Assembly: GCA_029861535.1 (NCBI GenBank)
Contig: JAOTZC010000005.1
Location: 48,530 to 112,529 of the forward strand
Origin: Gammaproteobacteria bacterium
Lineage (GTDB): Bacteria; Pseudomonadota; Gammaproteobacteria; Steroidobacterales; Woeseiaceae
Direction: 5' to 3'
Length of the DNA: 64,000 nt
Shown: positions 1 through 9,500 of the stretch, piece by piece
How the letters are laid out: each line of letters starts with the position of its first letter
How positions within the stretch are numbered: the stretch's first letter is position 1
Position numbers and translations under genes: made by a program
Notes under the pieces: model-generated
The model's database searches: none
What the model was told of the DNA's origin: nothing
The model's input: only the letters and a program-made list of their open reading frames with translations

Positions 1-538
1 CTACGTCGTCGCCATCGAAAAACTCCGCTGCATAGCGCCAATAACGTTCCAGCGATTCCTTGACTCGCTGATGACTCTCGTCTGTACCGTCACCAAGCCT
101 GATGAGCCATTGAGAGGCATGCCGCAAGTGATAAGAAATTTCTTTTACGGCGCGTGCCGCGATTTCGGCCAAACGCGTATCGGCACAGTCGGCCAGTTGT
201 TCGAGCTGCAATAAATAGAACGATTCGAACAAAACCTGACGGACGATTGCGTCGCCGAAATGCCCGTTCGGCTGCTCAACCATCAAAAAGTTTCTAAACT
301 CTTGGCTATCGCGCAAATACGCGAAATCGTCCTCGCCCCTGCCCTTGCCCTCAAGTTCGCCGGCATACGAGTACAACATGCGTGCCTGACCAATGTAGTC
401 GAGCGCGAAATTCGCGTTGGCAAGCTCTTCTTCCAACTCCGGCTCGCCGGCCACGCGTTCGATCATGCGCTGCCCAATAACCAGCGCGTTGTCGCCGAGC
501 CTCAGAACGTACGACTGTAGTGCGTCCTCAACAGTCAC
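1..538 (-). CDS. paaC: Phenylacetyl-CoA 1,2-epoxidase subunit PaaC (3' part missing)
   Basis: PaaC is the structural partner of the catalytic subunit PaaA in the ring-1,2-epoxidase that activates phenylacetyl-CoA for aerobic degradation. The visible N-terminus contains LGDNALVIGQRMIER followed by an acidic PELEEEL stretch, which is the recognisable start of PaaC. A GTG start at 538 overlaps the paaB stop in a GTGA arrangement, which implies translational coupling. The gene runs off the left edge, so about 179 codons are present of the roughly 250 usual in the family. It is the last visible gene of the paaABC transcript; the reductase paaE and other genes would lie further left. Identification is firm; the start is inferred from the overlap. 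Confidence 0.93.
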   Translation of the reverse strand, partial: MTVEDALQSYVLRLGDNALVIGQRMIERVAGEPELEEELANANFALDYIGQARMLYSYAGELEGKGRGEDDFAYLRDSQEFRNFLMVEQPNGHFGDAIVRQVLFESFYLLQLEQLADCADTRLAEIAARAVKEISYHLRHASQWLIRLGDGTDESHQRVKESLERYWRYAAEFFDGDDV

Positions 539-822
539 AGGTTTTCAACTCCATCCGGAATTTTGTAGAACGTCGGATGGCGATAGATTTTATCTTCGGC
601 CGGTGCAAAGAAAGCCGAGGTGTCTGCGGGATCGGACGCCACGATAAGGTCGGATCGCACAACCCAGAGACTCACGCCCTCCATGCGGCGCGTATAGGTG
701 TCACGCGCGTGATCGAGGGCCATCTGGTCGTCCGCCGCATGCACACTTCCCGCATGCCGGTGACTGAGGCCCGATCGGCTGCGGATGAACACTTCATATA
801 GTGGCCATTCTTTTTCGTTCAT
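535..822 (-). CDS. paaB: Phenylacetyl-CoA 1,2-epoxidase subunit PaaB
   Basis: This 95-residue protein matches the small PaaB subunit that bridges PaaAC heterodimers in the phenylacetyl-CoA epoxidase complex. It opens with WPLYEVFIRSRSGLSHRHAG and carries the family-typical HAADDQMALDHARDTYTRR segment. Its length agrees with E. coli PaaB (95 residues). A strong ribosome binding site, GGAGG, lies seven bases before the ATG. It sits 20 bases after paaA and overlaps paaC by four bases, as expected for one transcript. It has no catalytic residues of its own. Confidence 0.96.
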   Translation of the reverse strand: MNEKEWPLYEVFIRSRSGLSHRHAGSVHAADDQMALDHARDTYTRRMEGVSLWVVRSDLIVASDPADTSAFFAPAEDKIYRHPTFYKIPDGVENL

Positions 823-842
823 TGGGTACCTCCGCTTGAGCG

Positions 843-1835
843 TCAGGCCGCGGCAGCGGTGGCGTGTTTATCCGCGTAGGCACGCGCCGCGTCTCGCACC
901 CAAGCGCCGTCGACCTGAGCCTGGCCGCGTTTTTCGATGCGCTGACGGTTGCATGGTCCATTGCCGGCAAGCACGTCATAGAATTCCTGCCAGTCAATGT
1001 CACCAAACTCGTAGTGGCCAGTTTTATCATTGATCGACAAGTCGTCGTCGGGCACGCGCAGACCGAGAAATTCTGCTTGCGGGACCGTTACGTCAACAAA
1101 CTTTTGCCGAAGCTCATCATTGGAGAAGCGCTTTATCTTCCATGCCATCGACTGCGCCGAGTGTTTCGAGTCGCTGTCGTTAGGACCGAACATCATCAGC
1201 GATGGCCACCACCAGCGGTTTAAAGCGTCCTGCGCCATCGCCTTCTGCTCGTCGTTGCCGCGACTGAGCTCGAACATGATGTCGAATCCCTGCCGCTGAT
1301 GAAAACTCTCTTCTTTACAAATGCGCACCATTGCGCGCGCGTACGGGCCATAGGAACAGCGGCACAATGGAATCTGATTCATAATGGCTGCACCGTCGAC
1401 AAGCCAACCAATCGCGCCAATATCGGCCCACGTCAGTGTCGGGTAGTTAAAAATGCTCGAGTACTTGGCTTTGCCGGACAGCAAGTCCGCCACCATCTGA
1501 TCGCGAGACACGCCGAGCGTTTCTGCCGCGCTGTATAAATACAGCCCATGTCCCGCTTCATCCTGCACCTTGGCGAGCAAAATGGCTTTGCGTTTTAGGG
1601 TTGGTGCCCGTGTGAGCCAGTTTCCTTCAGGCTGCATGCCAATAATTTCGGAATGCGCATGCTGCGAGATCTGCCGCAGCAATGTTCGTCGATAGGCCGC
1701 TGGCATCCAGTCTTTTGCCTCGATCTTGTCCTCGGCATCGACACGTTTTTGGAACGCGTCGAGCTGATCGGCGCTCTCCGACGCATCCGAGGACTGGACG
1801 ACTTTCCCTTTTTGATCAAGGCCTTGTGTGTACAC
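843..1835 (-). CDS. paaA: Phenylacetyl-CoA 1,2-epoxidase catalytic subunit PaaA
   Basis: PaaA is the di-iron oxygenase subunit that converts phenylacetyl-CoA to the ring-1,2-epoxide. Two iron-ligand motifs are visible: QDEAGHG around residues 91-97 and [10 protein letters not shown] around 174-183. The conserved stretches [13 protein letters not shown] and [18 protein letters not shown] lie near residues 55-85. The 330-residue length and the MYTQ start match Pseudomonas-type PaaA, slightly longer than the E. coli form. The start is GTG at 1835. It is the first gene of paaABC, with its promoter probably in the gap after paaI, where a motif shared with the paaX/paaZ gap occurs. Confidence 0.97.
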   Translation of the reverse strand: MYTQGLDQKGKVVQSSDASESADQLDAFQKRVDAEDKIEAKDWMPAAYRRTLLRQISQHAHSEIIGMQPEGNWLTRAPTLKRKAILLAKVQDEAGHGLYLYSAAETLGVSRDQMVADLLSGKAKYSSIFNYPTLTWADIGAIGWLVDGAAIMNQIPLCRCSYGPYARAMVRICKEESFHQRQGFDIMFELSRGNDEQKAMAQDALNRWWWPSLMMFGPNDSDSKHSAQSMAWKIKRFSNDELRQKFVDVTVPQAEFLGLRVPDDDLSINDKTGHYEFGDIDWQEFYDVLAGNGPCNRQRIEKRGQAQVDGAWVRDAARAYADKHATAAAA

Positions 1836-1887
1836 GGCGTGGATTCTCTGTATGCCAAGCGTAGACCATCTAATGTGTCACGCTTTT

Positions 1888-1914
1888 CTTAGTAATTCAA
1901 GCAATTATGTATCA
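1888..1914 (-). promoter_or_regulatory. Putative paa operator half-site upstream of paaA
   Basis: Read on the minus strand, this stretch begins TGATACATAATTGCTTGAAT. It aligns with TGATACAGAATTATTCAATT in the paaX/paaZ gap, sharing the TGATACA core, AATT and a second AATT at the same spacing. It overlaps the paaI stop codon and lies about 75 bases before the paaA start. The TGATAC core resembles the TGATTC core known for E. coli PaaX sites. Binding by this PaaX is an inference from position and similarity. Confidence 0.45.
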
Positions 1915-2334
1915 CTTTATCAGGGACTGATCGCGACTGGCGGATCGGCCACGAAACAAGGCCACGGTTTGGCCGTGTTGGTTGACGACCTCGACGGCGT
2001 AGATGCCACCGCGATTGCCACGGTGTTCCTCGTTAGCCGTCGCGCTTAGTTCGTCATCGAGTTTCGCGGCACGCAGGAAATCGACGTTTGCCGATGCACC
2101 GACCGATAATCGATTGTAGGCATTGCAGGCGAACGCGAATGCAGTATCGGCAAGCGCAAATATGATTCCACCGTGACAGACGTCAAATCCGTTCACCATG
2201 TCTTTGCGCACGCGCATCGTTGCAACAGCTTGCCCGGGAGCTGGGATATCGACTGTGATGCCGAGCATCTGCGATGCCTCGTCTGCGTCGTACATAATGC
2301 TCGCACACTGTTTCGCAATTTCGATGTCGCTCAC
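1912..2334 (-). CDS. paaI: Acyl-CoA thioesterase PaaI (hotdog fold)
   Basis: PaaI hydrolyses phenylacetyl-CoA and ring-hydroxylated CoA esters, releasing CoA when the pathway stalls. The 140-residue protein has the hotdog-fold signature NGFDVCHGG at residues 48-56, and D63 in LADTAFAFACN corresponds to the catalytic acid of the family. The GTG start at 2334 overlaps the paaX stop (GTGA), so it is probably translated with paaX. Its coupling to the repressor rather than to paaABC differs from the E. coli order. Identification is strong. Confidence 0.93.
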   Translation of the reverse strand: MSDIEIAKQCASIMYDADEASQMLGITVDIPAPGQAVATMRVRKDMVNGFDVCHGGIIFALADTAFAFACNAYNRLSVGASANVDFLRAAKLDDELSATANEEHRGNRGGIYAVEVVNQHGQTVALFRGRSASRDQSLIK

Positions 2335-3278
2335 TTTTCAATACCGCCGCGTTGTTTGTTGTTTTGCAATCCGCCAAAGCGTTGATGATACCCGCCGCCC
2401 GGTGCTGGCAATACGCCATCTTTAGTCTCGATCGCAGCCGACAAGTGTTCGTCGGCTCGTTCGTAAATGAGACTGTACAAATCCCGGCATAAGCGATAAG
2501 CCGCAACGCCATTCCAATCACTCGGCAGCAGTGCCGTTGGCATTTGTGGGTCGCGCAGCAATACCGTTCGGTAATCCTGAATCAGTAGCGTGCGCAGCAG
2601 AAATGCTGTTTTGGGTGCAATGAACTCGCTACTTGAAATCGCGTTTAACGCTGGCCAAAATCGTTTTACAAATTTTTTGTACTTGGCGTCGATGTCGCTG
2701 AGATTCCAGCTTTCGTTGGCAAGCCGCCGCATCGCATCGTCGCTATCAACCGTACTACCCGTCATGATAACGACTTTGTCGGCCACGCCCAGTCGCCTAA
2801 GTGTGTCATTCAGGTCCTCAGTATTGGGCGTCGGATGTGCCATGACGCTTGTAGAAAATGAACCAAACCCTAGCCAACCGCATTCCTTGCGCACCAAATC
2901 GCGTGTCGTGGCGTTCAAATTCGACAATAACAATAAGCTCCAGTAACCATCCCATGCCTCGGCCGGCGCACCGTAAATTCTATGGGTTGCTGCGCGAAAG
3001 CGCTCGCGCCCGTCCGCGGTCAAGCTGTAATAAGCTCTTCGTCCGCGCTGTTCTGATTCGAGCCAGCCGTCGTTAGCAAGACGGAATACCGATGTTCTGA
3101 CAAGTCGCTCGCTGACACCAAAGTCAGCCATTATCGATATTAGGCTGCCGAGCCATAGAGTACCGCCTCGTGGTGCGATGGAATCACCGAATATCGTTGT
3201 AATCAGTGAGCCAGCACGAATTGTTGGCCGGGATCGATACTCGTCGATTAAGGCTTGGCAGGCTGTTTCGATGCTCAT
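2331..3278 (-). CDS. paaX: Phenylacetate operon repressor PaaX
   Basis: PaaX is a GntR-like winged-helix repressor that senses phenylacetyl-CoA. The N-terminal part contains GDSIAPRGGTLWLGSL and the helix-turn-helix region GVSERLVRTSVFRLANDGWL, followed by RGRRAYYSLT, all diagnostic of PaaX. The chosen ATG at 3278 gives 315 residues and a start MSIETACQAL that fits family N-termini; a TTG at 3317 is also open but would add 13 unconserved residues. It diverges from paaZ across a 126-base gap holding an inverted repeat, a plausible autoregulatory operator, and overlaps paaI downstream. Confidence 0.94.
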   Translation of the reverse strand: MSIETACQALIDEYRSRPTIRAGSLITTIFGDSIAPRGGTLWLGSLISIMADFGVSERLVRTSVFRLANDGWLESEQRGRRAYYSLTADGRERFRAATHRIYGAPAEAWDGYWSLLLLSNLNATTRDLVRKECGWLGFGSFSTSVMAHPTPNTEDLNDTLRRLGVADKVVIMTGSTVDSDDAMRRLANESWNLSDIDAKYKKFVKRFWPALNAISSSEFIAPKTAFLLRTLLIQDYRTVLLRDPQMPTALLPSDWNGVAAYRLCRDLYSLIYERADEHLSAAIETKDGVLPAPGGGYHQRFGGLQNNKQRGGIEK

Positions 3279-3319
3279 AAACGCGTTGGCTTGCTTTCGG
3301 CTTTGTCGACCGTACAATG

Positions 3320-3357
3320 TGATACAGAATTATTCAATTTAAATTCTAATCTGTATC
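3320..3357. promoter_or_regulatory. Inverted repeat in the paaX/paaZ divergent promoter region
   Basis: TGATACAGAAT at 3320-3330 is mirrored by ATCTGTATC at 3349-3357, and the centre contains a perfect AATTTAAATT palindrome at 3336-3345. The position between two divergent starts, and the similarity of the left arm to the sequence before paaA, suggest the PaaX operator. The region is AT-rich and could also hold both promoters; I cannot assign -10 and -35 boxes with confidence. Confidence 0.55.
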
Positions 3358-3404
3358 CAAAAACGAAACCGGCGGAGCCTGAGGGCGCGCCAGGAGTCAC
3401 AACA

Positions 3405-5453
3405 ATGAAGCTCGGCAATCTCGTTCTGGACCGGTGGATCGATGGCGATGGTGTAGGCAAAACACTGTCCAGTGCTGTCGACGGCAAACCAGTCGCGAAC
3501 ATTAGTAGCGACGGCCTCGACTTTCACAGCATGTTGCAACATGCGCGCTCGCTCGGCGGTAGAAATCTACGCGCACTGACTTTTCACGAGCGTGGCGAAA
3601 TGTTGAAGGCGCTCGCGAAATACCTAATGGAGCACAAGAAAGAGTTTTACGCGCTGTCTACGCAAACCGGTGCAACGCACGCAGACAGTTGGGTCGACAT
3701 CGACGGTGGCATCTCGACCTTGTTTGTGTTTTCGAGCAAAGGCCGCCGCGAGATGCCGAATGACTTTGTTTACCTCGACGGCCCACCGGAAATACTCTCC
3801 AAAAAGGGAACATTTGTCGGCCAACATATATACACCCCGAAGCTCGGCGCAGCCGTGCACATCAACGCTTACAACTTTCCGGTGTGGGGAATGCTCGAAA
3901 AGTTAGCGCCGACACTGTTGGCCGGGGTCCCAACGATCGTCAAGCCAGCGTCAAGTACCGCCTACTTAACAGAGCTCGTCGTAAAACGCATCGTCGAATC
4001 GGAAATATTGCCGAAAGGATCGATCCAACTTATCTGCGGTGGCGTCGGCGATCTATTCGATCACCTTAACTGTCAAGACACGATTGCCTTCACTGGTTCA
4101 AAGGCAACTGCTGAGAAATTGCAACAGCATCATCGCGTCGTCAGCGAGTCAGTTGCATTTACAGCAGAGACAGATTCGCTGAACGCGTCGATTCTCGGCC
4201 CGGACGCCAAACCGGGGACGCCGGAATTCGACCTGTTTATCAGTGAAGTCACGCGCGAAATGACGAGCAAGGCCGGCCAGAAGTGCACGGCAATTCGCCG
4301 CATCATTGCGCCCGGCAATATTGCCGCGGATCTTGTGCGTGCATTATCAACGGCGCTTGGCGAAATCCGAATTGGAAACCCCGCAAATCGCGATGTGGAC
4401 ATGGGTGCGCTCGCCAGTCAGGAGCAACGCGACGAAGTAAGAGACCGCATCGGCGATCTCGCGAAAGAAGCCGATATTGTCTATGGCGGAAGTGAAGACT
4501 TTGAGCTTGTCGATGCCGATGCCAAGAAAGGCGCGTTCTTCATGCCGACGCTGCTGCACTGCGAAAAGCCAATGTCATCAAAAGCCGTCCATTCGGTCGA
4601 AGCATTCGGTCCGGTCAGCACCGTGTTGCCGTACGATAATCTTGATGAAGCGATTGAGCTTGCGCGGCTCGGCGAAGGCAGCCTTGCAGGGTCGATTATC
4701 ACTAACGACAACGACGTCGCAAAAAAATTAATTCTCGGCACAGCCGCCTATCATGGCCGCATGCTAGTGATTAATCGCCACTGTGCAGCGGAATCGACAG
4801 GCCATGGCTCGCCACTGCCACACTTGATTCATGGCGGGCCGGGGCGTGCCGGTGGCGGTGAAGAAATGGGTGGCATCCGTGGCGTAAAACATTACATGCA
4901 ACGTACCGCCATTCAAGGCTCGCCCGAGACGCTATCCGTCATCGGCAATCGCTGGATTCGCGGTGCAAACGAACTCGATCCAGGCGTGCATCCCTTCAGA
5001 AAGACGTTTGAGCAACTCCGCATAGGCGACACGCTAAATACCGAGTCACGCGAAGTTACGCTCGATGACATCGATCACTTCGCCGAATTCACGGGTGATA
5101 CGTTTTACGCACACACCGATGAAGCTGCAGCCGCAAAGAATCCGTTCTTCGATGGTCGTGTCGCACACGGATATTTGATCGTGTCATTTGCAGCCGGATT
5201 GTTTGTTGATCCGGATTTCGGTCCGGTGCTTGCGAACTATGGCGTCGACGATCTGCGCTTTATTCAACCGGTCAACTTCGGCGATTCATTAAGAGTGCGC
5301 CTGACCTGCAAGCAAAAGACGCTGCGCGGCGACAGTGGCTATGGTGAAGTCCGCTGGGACGCCGAGGTAAGCAATCAGAACGGCGACTGTGTCGCGCAAT
5401 ATGACGTGCTAACGATGGTCGCCACCGACGACCATTGGGCGTCGGTGGCTTAG
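3405..5453 (+). CDS. paaZ: Bifunctional PaaZ: oxepin-CoA hydrolase / semialdehyde dehydrogenase
   Basis: PaaZ opens the oxepin-CoA ring and oxidises the resulting aldehyde to 3-oxo-5,6-dehydrosuberyl-CoA. Residues 1 to about 520 are an aldehyde dehydrogenase domain with the nucleophile in AGQKCTAIRR near residue 294. The C-terminal part from about residue 540 is a MaoC-type hydratase domain with GDTFYAHTDE and FDGRVAHGYL. The ATG at 3405 with AGGAGT eight bases upstream gives 682 residues, matching the E. coli enzyme (681). An upstream TTG-initiated extension is open but crosses the operator region and is rejected. It diverges from paaX. Confidence 0.96.
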   Translation: MKLGNLVLDRWIDGDGVGKTLSSAVDGKPVANISSDGLDFHSMLQHARSLGGRNLRALTFHERGEMLKALAKYLMEHKKEFYALSTQTGATHADSWVDIDGGISTLFVFSSKGRREMPNDFVYLDGPPEILSKKGTFVGQHIYTPKLGAAVHINAYNFPVWGMLEKLAPTLLAGVPTIVKPASSTAYLTELVVKRIVESEILPKGSIQLICGGVGDLFDHLNCQDTIAFTGSKATAEKLQQHHRVVSESVAFTAETDSLNASILGPDAKPGTPEFDLFISEVTREMTSKAGQKCTAIRRIIAPGNIAADLVRALSTALGEIRIGNPANRDVDMGALASQEQRDEVRDRIGDLAKEADIVYGGSEDFELVDADAKKGAFFMPTLLHCEKPMSSKAVHSVEAFGPVSTVLPYDNLDEAIELARLGEGSLAGSIITNDNDVAKKLILGTAAYHGRMLVINRHCAAESTGHGSPLPHLIHGGPGRAGGGEEMGGIRGVKHYMQRTAIQGSPETLSVIGNRWIRGANELDPGVHPFRKTFEQLRIGDTLNTESREVTLDDIDHFAEFTGDTFYAHTDEAAAAKNPFFDGRVAHGYLIVSFAAGLFVDPDFGPVLANYGVDDLRFIQPVNFGDSLRVRLTCKQKTLRGDSGYGEVRWDAEVSNQNGDCVAQYDVLTMVATDDHWASVA

Positions 5454-5469
5454 TGTCATCAGCTACGCG

Positions 5470-5877
5470 TTAGGCCAATAGGGCTTTTGACGCCAGCCAG
5501 AGTCCGTAAACGGAAACGACCACAGTAACCAAAAGGGAACCGAAGGCACCGATCAGACGGCCAGGATGGCCCATATTGTCATGCTTCAATCCGATAGCAT
5601 GTGCAATCCTGGCTATAAGAAAGACGTCACCGACGATGTAAAGAAACATCGATGAGCCGCCATTAAGTTCTATCGCACCCATGACGATCAGTACCATCGG
5701 CACATATTCGAGAAAATTCTGATGTGCACGGACTCTCTCTGCGAGTTCCATGTTTTGTGGTTCACCGTGTAGAACAGAAATACCGGTCTTGCCACGAAAA
5801 CTACCCGCGCGGAAACTCAAGACTAATGCGAAAAGCGCGAAGACGCTGGCGTACATCAGTGTTATTGGTATGGACAT
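5470..5877 (-). CDS. MAPEG family membrane protein
   Basis: The 135-residue protein has four hydrophobic segments, at about residues 5-22, 55-72, 77-93 and 108-130. It also has the MAPEG signature ERVRAHQNFLEYVPMVL, and RIAHAIGL and GRLIGAFGSLLV later. MAPEG proteins are membrane-associated proteins related to eicosanoid and glutathione metabolism; in bacteria the substrate is usually unknown. It lies convergent to paaZ, 16 bases away, with no obvious terminator between. The family call is firm, the biochemical role is not. Confidence 0.88.
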   Translation of the reverse strand: MSIPITLMYASVFALFALVLSFRAGSFRGKTGISVLHGEPQNMELAERVRAHQNFLEYVPMVLIVMGAIELNGGSSMFLYIVGDVFLIARIAHAIGLKHDNMGHPGRLIGAFGSLLVTVVVSVYGLWLASKALLA

Positions 5878-5938
5878 GGGATCCCCCTTTTCTTGTTGTG
5901 CAATGAATTATAGACTTTTCGCGGCCTGTTGCCGGCTT

Positions 5939-6403
5939 CTACAGCCGAAACGGCAGCGCGGTATCGGCCTTAATCTCCTTTAACACGATATTGGATCGCA
6001 CTTGTGACACACCGGGAAGCTTAAATATGAAGTCGTCGAGAAAAAGGTTATACGCATCGATATCTTCAACGACGACGCGTAAATGAAAATCAGCCTCTCC
6101 GCTGGTCGCAAAACATTCGAGTACTTCAGGGTGGCGCAATACTTCGCGTATGAAGTGATCGACGTTTTTTTGTTCATGGCGTGCGAGCGACACATGCACC
6201 ATCGATGACAACCCGAACCCCGCCTTGCGGGTATTCGCTATCACCGCGTAACGATCGATAACGCCGGATTCCTCGAGACTTTTCACACGCCGCCAACAGG
6301 CGGAACTCGACATGCCAACGCGCTCGGCAAGCTCTTGCATCGTCAGGCGGCTGTCCTTTTGTAACTCCGCAAGAATGCGGCGATCCCTGAGCTCGAGCCT
6401 CAT
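5939..6403 (-). CDS. Lrp/AsnC family transcriptional regulator
   Basis: This is an Lrp/AsnC-type regulator with an N-terminal winged helix (LRDRRILAELQKDSRLTMQE, then MSSSACWRRVKSLEESGVI). A C-terminal ligand-binding RAM domain follows, including HPEVLECFATSGEADFHLRV and LPGVSQVRSNIVLKEI. I place the start at 6403 because GGAG lies just upstream; an upstream extension of 12 residues is also open. It is divergent from the fused 2-oxoacid oxidoreductase gene, and such pairing commonly means it controls that gene in response to an aromatic or branched amino acid. The effector is inferred, not shown. Confidence 0.9.
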   Translation of the reverse strand: MRLELRDRRILAELQKDSRLTMQELAERVGMSSSACWRRVKSLEESGVIDRYAVIANTRKAGFGLSSMVHVSLARHEQKNVDHFIREVLRHPEVLECFATSGEADFHLRVVVEDIDAYNLFLDDFIFKLPGVSQVRSNIVLKEIKADTALPFRL

Positions 6404-6558
6404 AATTCTCCATGTGCCAAAATCGAAATATTGTTTCAATAATAGCGCATTTTTCGGCTATTTTTACCGAATACAGTACCTAAAATGGCAAATTTGGCAT
6501 CGGTGCGCGGCGATAATCTGCGACACTGCGCGGTCCCCCAAGCCTAATCGGAGCTCTG

Positions 6559-9500
6559 ATGGCTACGCCCGCAGAAAGCCTCCCGCACTACCCACTCGAC
6601 AACTACGAACTCGCGGACCGCTATCGCCGCGAATCGGGGCGCGTATTTCTAACCGGAACGCAGGCGCTGGTCCGCATCGCGTTGATGCAGAGAACCATCG
6701 ATCGCGCGGCCGGTCGTAACACCGCCGGATTCGTAAGCGGTTACCGCGGCTCGCCGCTCGGCGGCGTCGATCAGGAGCTTTGGCGGGCGAAGAGCTTTTT
6801 AGTCGAAAACAACATTGAGTTCCTGCCGGCGGTCAACGAAGACCTCGCCGCGACCGCACTGCTCGGATCACAACAAGTTGAAACCGACCCGCACAGGACC
6901 GTCGATGGTGTGTTCGGTATCTGGTACGGCAAAGGCCCGGGCGTCGATCGTTCGGGCGACGCGCTGAAGCACGGCAACGCTTACGGCAGCTCGCCCAATG
7001 GCGGTGTTCTGGTCGTCGCGGGTGACGACCATGGCTGTGTCTCGTCTTCGATGCCGCATCAATCAGACGTCGCTTTTCTTACTTTCGTAATGCCGCACCT
7101 AAACCCTGCCAGCGTCGCCGAATACCTCGAATTCGGGCTATACGGCATCGCATTGTCACGCTTTTCCGGAATGTGGGTCGGCTTCAAAGCAATATCGGAG
7201 ACCGTCGAGTCGGCGATGTCGCTCGAATTACCGCCGTACCCGCAATTCAATGCGCCTGATTTCACACCACCACCGACCGGACTGCACTACCGCTGGCCCG
7301 ATTTTCCAGGACCGCAAATCGAAGAACGGCTGGAAGCCAAAAAGGCCGCGACGCTGGCGTTCGCTGCGGCGAATCCAATCGATCGAAAGATCTTCAACGA
7401 TCGAGATGCCCGTTTCGGCATCGTCACGACTGGGAAAGCGCACCTCGACTTGATGGAAGCATTGCGCCTGCTTGGCATCGATCGGCGCGAAGCGAAGCGC
7501 ATCGGCGTGGACGTTTATAAAGTAGGTATGGTTTGGCCGCTTGAGCATGACGGTGCTCTCGATTTCGTGCAAAAAAAGCATGAAGTTCTCGTCGTCGAAG
7601 AGAAACGCGGCATTATCGAAAGCCAGTTCAAGGAATATTTTTACGACTACCCGGGCCGTAAACCGCAACGCATGGTCGGCAAGCAGGACGAGGCCGAGAA
7701 CCGACTCGTACCATGGGTCGGCGAATTGTCGCCGATCCAGCTTGCCGGCATCGTCGCACGGCGCCTTGACGGCGAATTCTCGGGTCTAAACCTGACCGCT
7801 CGCGCGGACAGTTTGCTATCCCACAGAAGTAATGTCATCGACATCAAAGGCACGGCCCGCAAACCGTATTTCTGTTCGGGCTGCCCACACAATTCGTCAA
7901 CCAAAGTCCCCGAGGGCTCGAAAGCGCTAGCCGGCATCGGCTGTCATTTCATGGCGAGCTGGATGGGTCGCGACACCGACGGACTTATCCAGATGGGTGG
8001 TGAGGGCGTCAACTGGATATCGCGCTCAATTTTCAACGGCAATCGGCATATTTTTCAAAACCTGGGCGACGGCACTTTCTATCACTCCGGGTCGCTGGCG
8101 ATACGGCAGGCTGTCGCTGCAGGCACAAACATTACATTTAAGATTCTCTACAACGATGCCGTCGCGATGACCGGCGGGCAGCCGGTCGACGGACCCATTT
8201 CAGTGCATTCCATCGCACACTCCGTGCGCGCCGAGGGTATCGAACGAATCGCACTACTGTCGGACGAACCGGAACAGTTCGATCTCCGAGATTTTCCCGC
8301 CGGCACGAGCCTGTCACATCGTCGCGAAATGGATGCATTGCAACGCGAGCTGCGTGACATCGCGGGTGTAACCATCCTGATCTATGCGCAAACCTGTGCC
8401 ACGGAAATGCGGCGACGCCGCAAGCGAGGTGAGATCGAAGACCCGAAAAAATTCGTCGTGATCAATGACCTGGTCTGCGAGGGTTGCGGCGACTGCTCCG
8501 TCGAATCAAATTGTCTGTCAGTTGTCCCGAAGGAAACGCCGTTTGGCCGTAAACGGCAAATCGATCAGAATAATTGCAACAAGGATTATTCATGCGTCAA
8601 CGGGTTTTGTCCGAGCTTCGTCACTGTCGAAGGCGCCACGCGACTGGAAAAAAAGGGCACCAGTTTGGAGCCCGATCTGGATGCCCTGTCCGAGCCCACG
8701 GAACCAACTATCGATGGCTGTTATGACTTGCTCGTAACAGGTGTTGGCGGCACCGGTGTCGTTACCATTGGCGCACTGATAACGATGGCTGCACATTTAG
8801 AGGGTAAGGGAGCCAGCGTGCTCGATTTCATGGGTTTCGCGCAAAAGTTTGGTCCTGTGCTGAGTTTCATTCGGATTGCCCGTGAACCTGCCGACATAAA
8901 TCAAGTTCGCATCGAGCAGGCTCGAGCCGATGCGTTAATCGGCTGCGACCTCGTCGTCAGTTCTTCACCGAATGCGTCGAAAACCTTCAGCCGCGAACGC
9001 ACGCGGGCTGCTGTTAATAGCGCCGAAATGGCAACCGCCGATTTCGTCAGGAATCGCGATGCGAACCTGCAGAGCGACGATCGCCTCGCAGCAATTCGCG
9101 ACAGCGTCGACGATATGTCGTCAATCGACGCGAACCGTATTGCCAGCCACTTAGTTGGCGACACCATTTACGCCAATGTCTTGCTGCTGGGTTACGCGTG
9201 GCAGCAGGGCCTGATACCGGTCAGCGGCGCTGCGCTTGAACGCGCGATCGAGCTCAATGGCGTCAAAGTTGAAGACAATAAACGTGCGTTTGCCTGGGGA
9301 AGGCTGGCGGCCATCGATCCTGACAAGATCGAAGCACTAATCGGCGGCGATGACGGCTCGAAAGACGGTTGGCACAACGAGTCCTTGGAAAATATGCTTG
9401 ACCGGCGAGCCACGTTCCTGACTGAGTACCAGGACAGTAAGCTAGCCCAACGTTATAGAAATCTTGTCGAACAGGTACAGGATGCGGAACGCAATATCCG

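Noticed and set aside
3255..3404. Upstream extension of paaZ from a TTG codon.
   Set aside because: It runs through the paaX start and the inverted-repeat operator, and the extra residues are not found in PaaZ; ATG 3405 has a good ribosome binding site.
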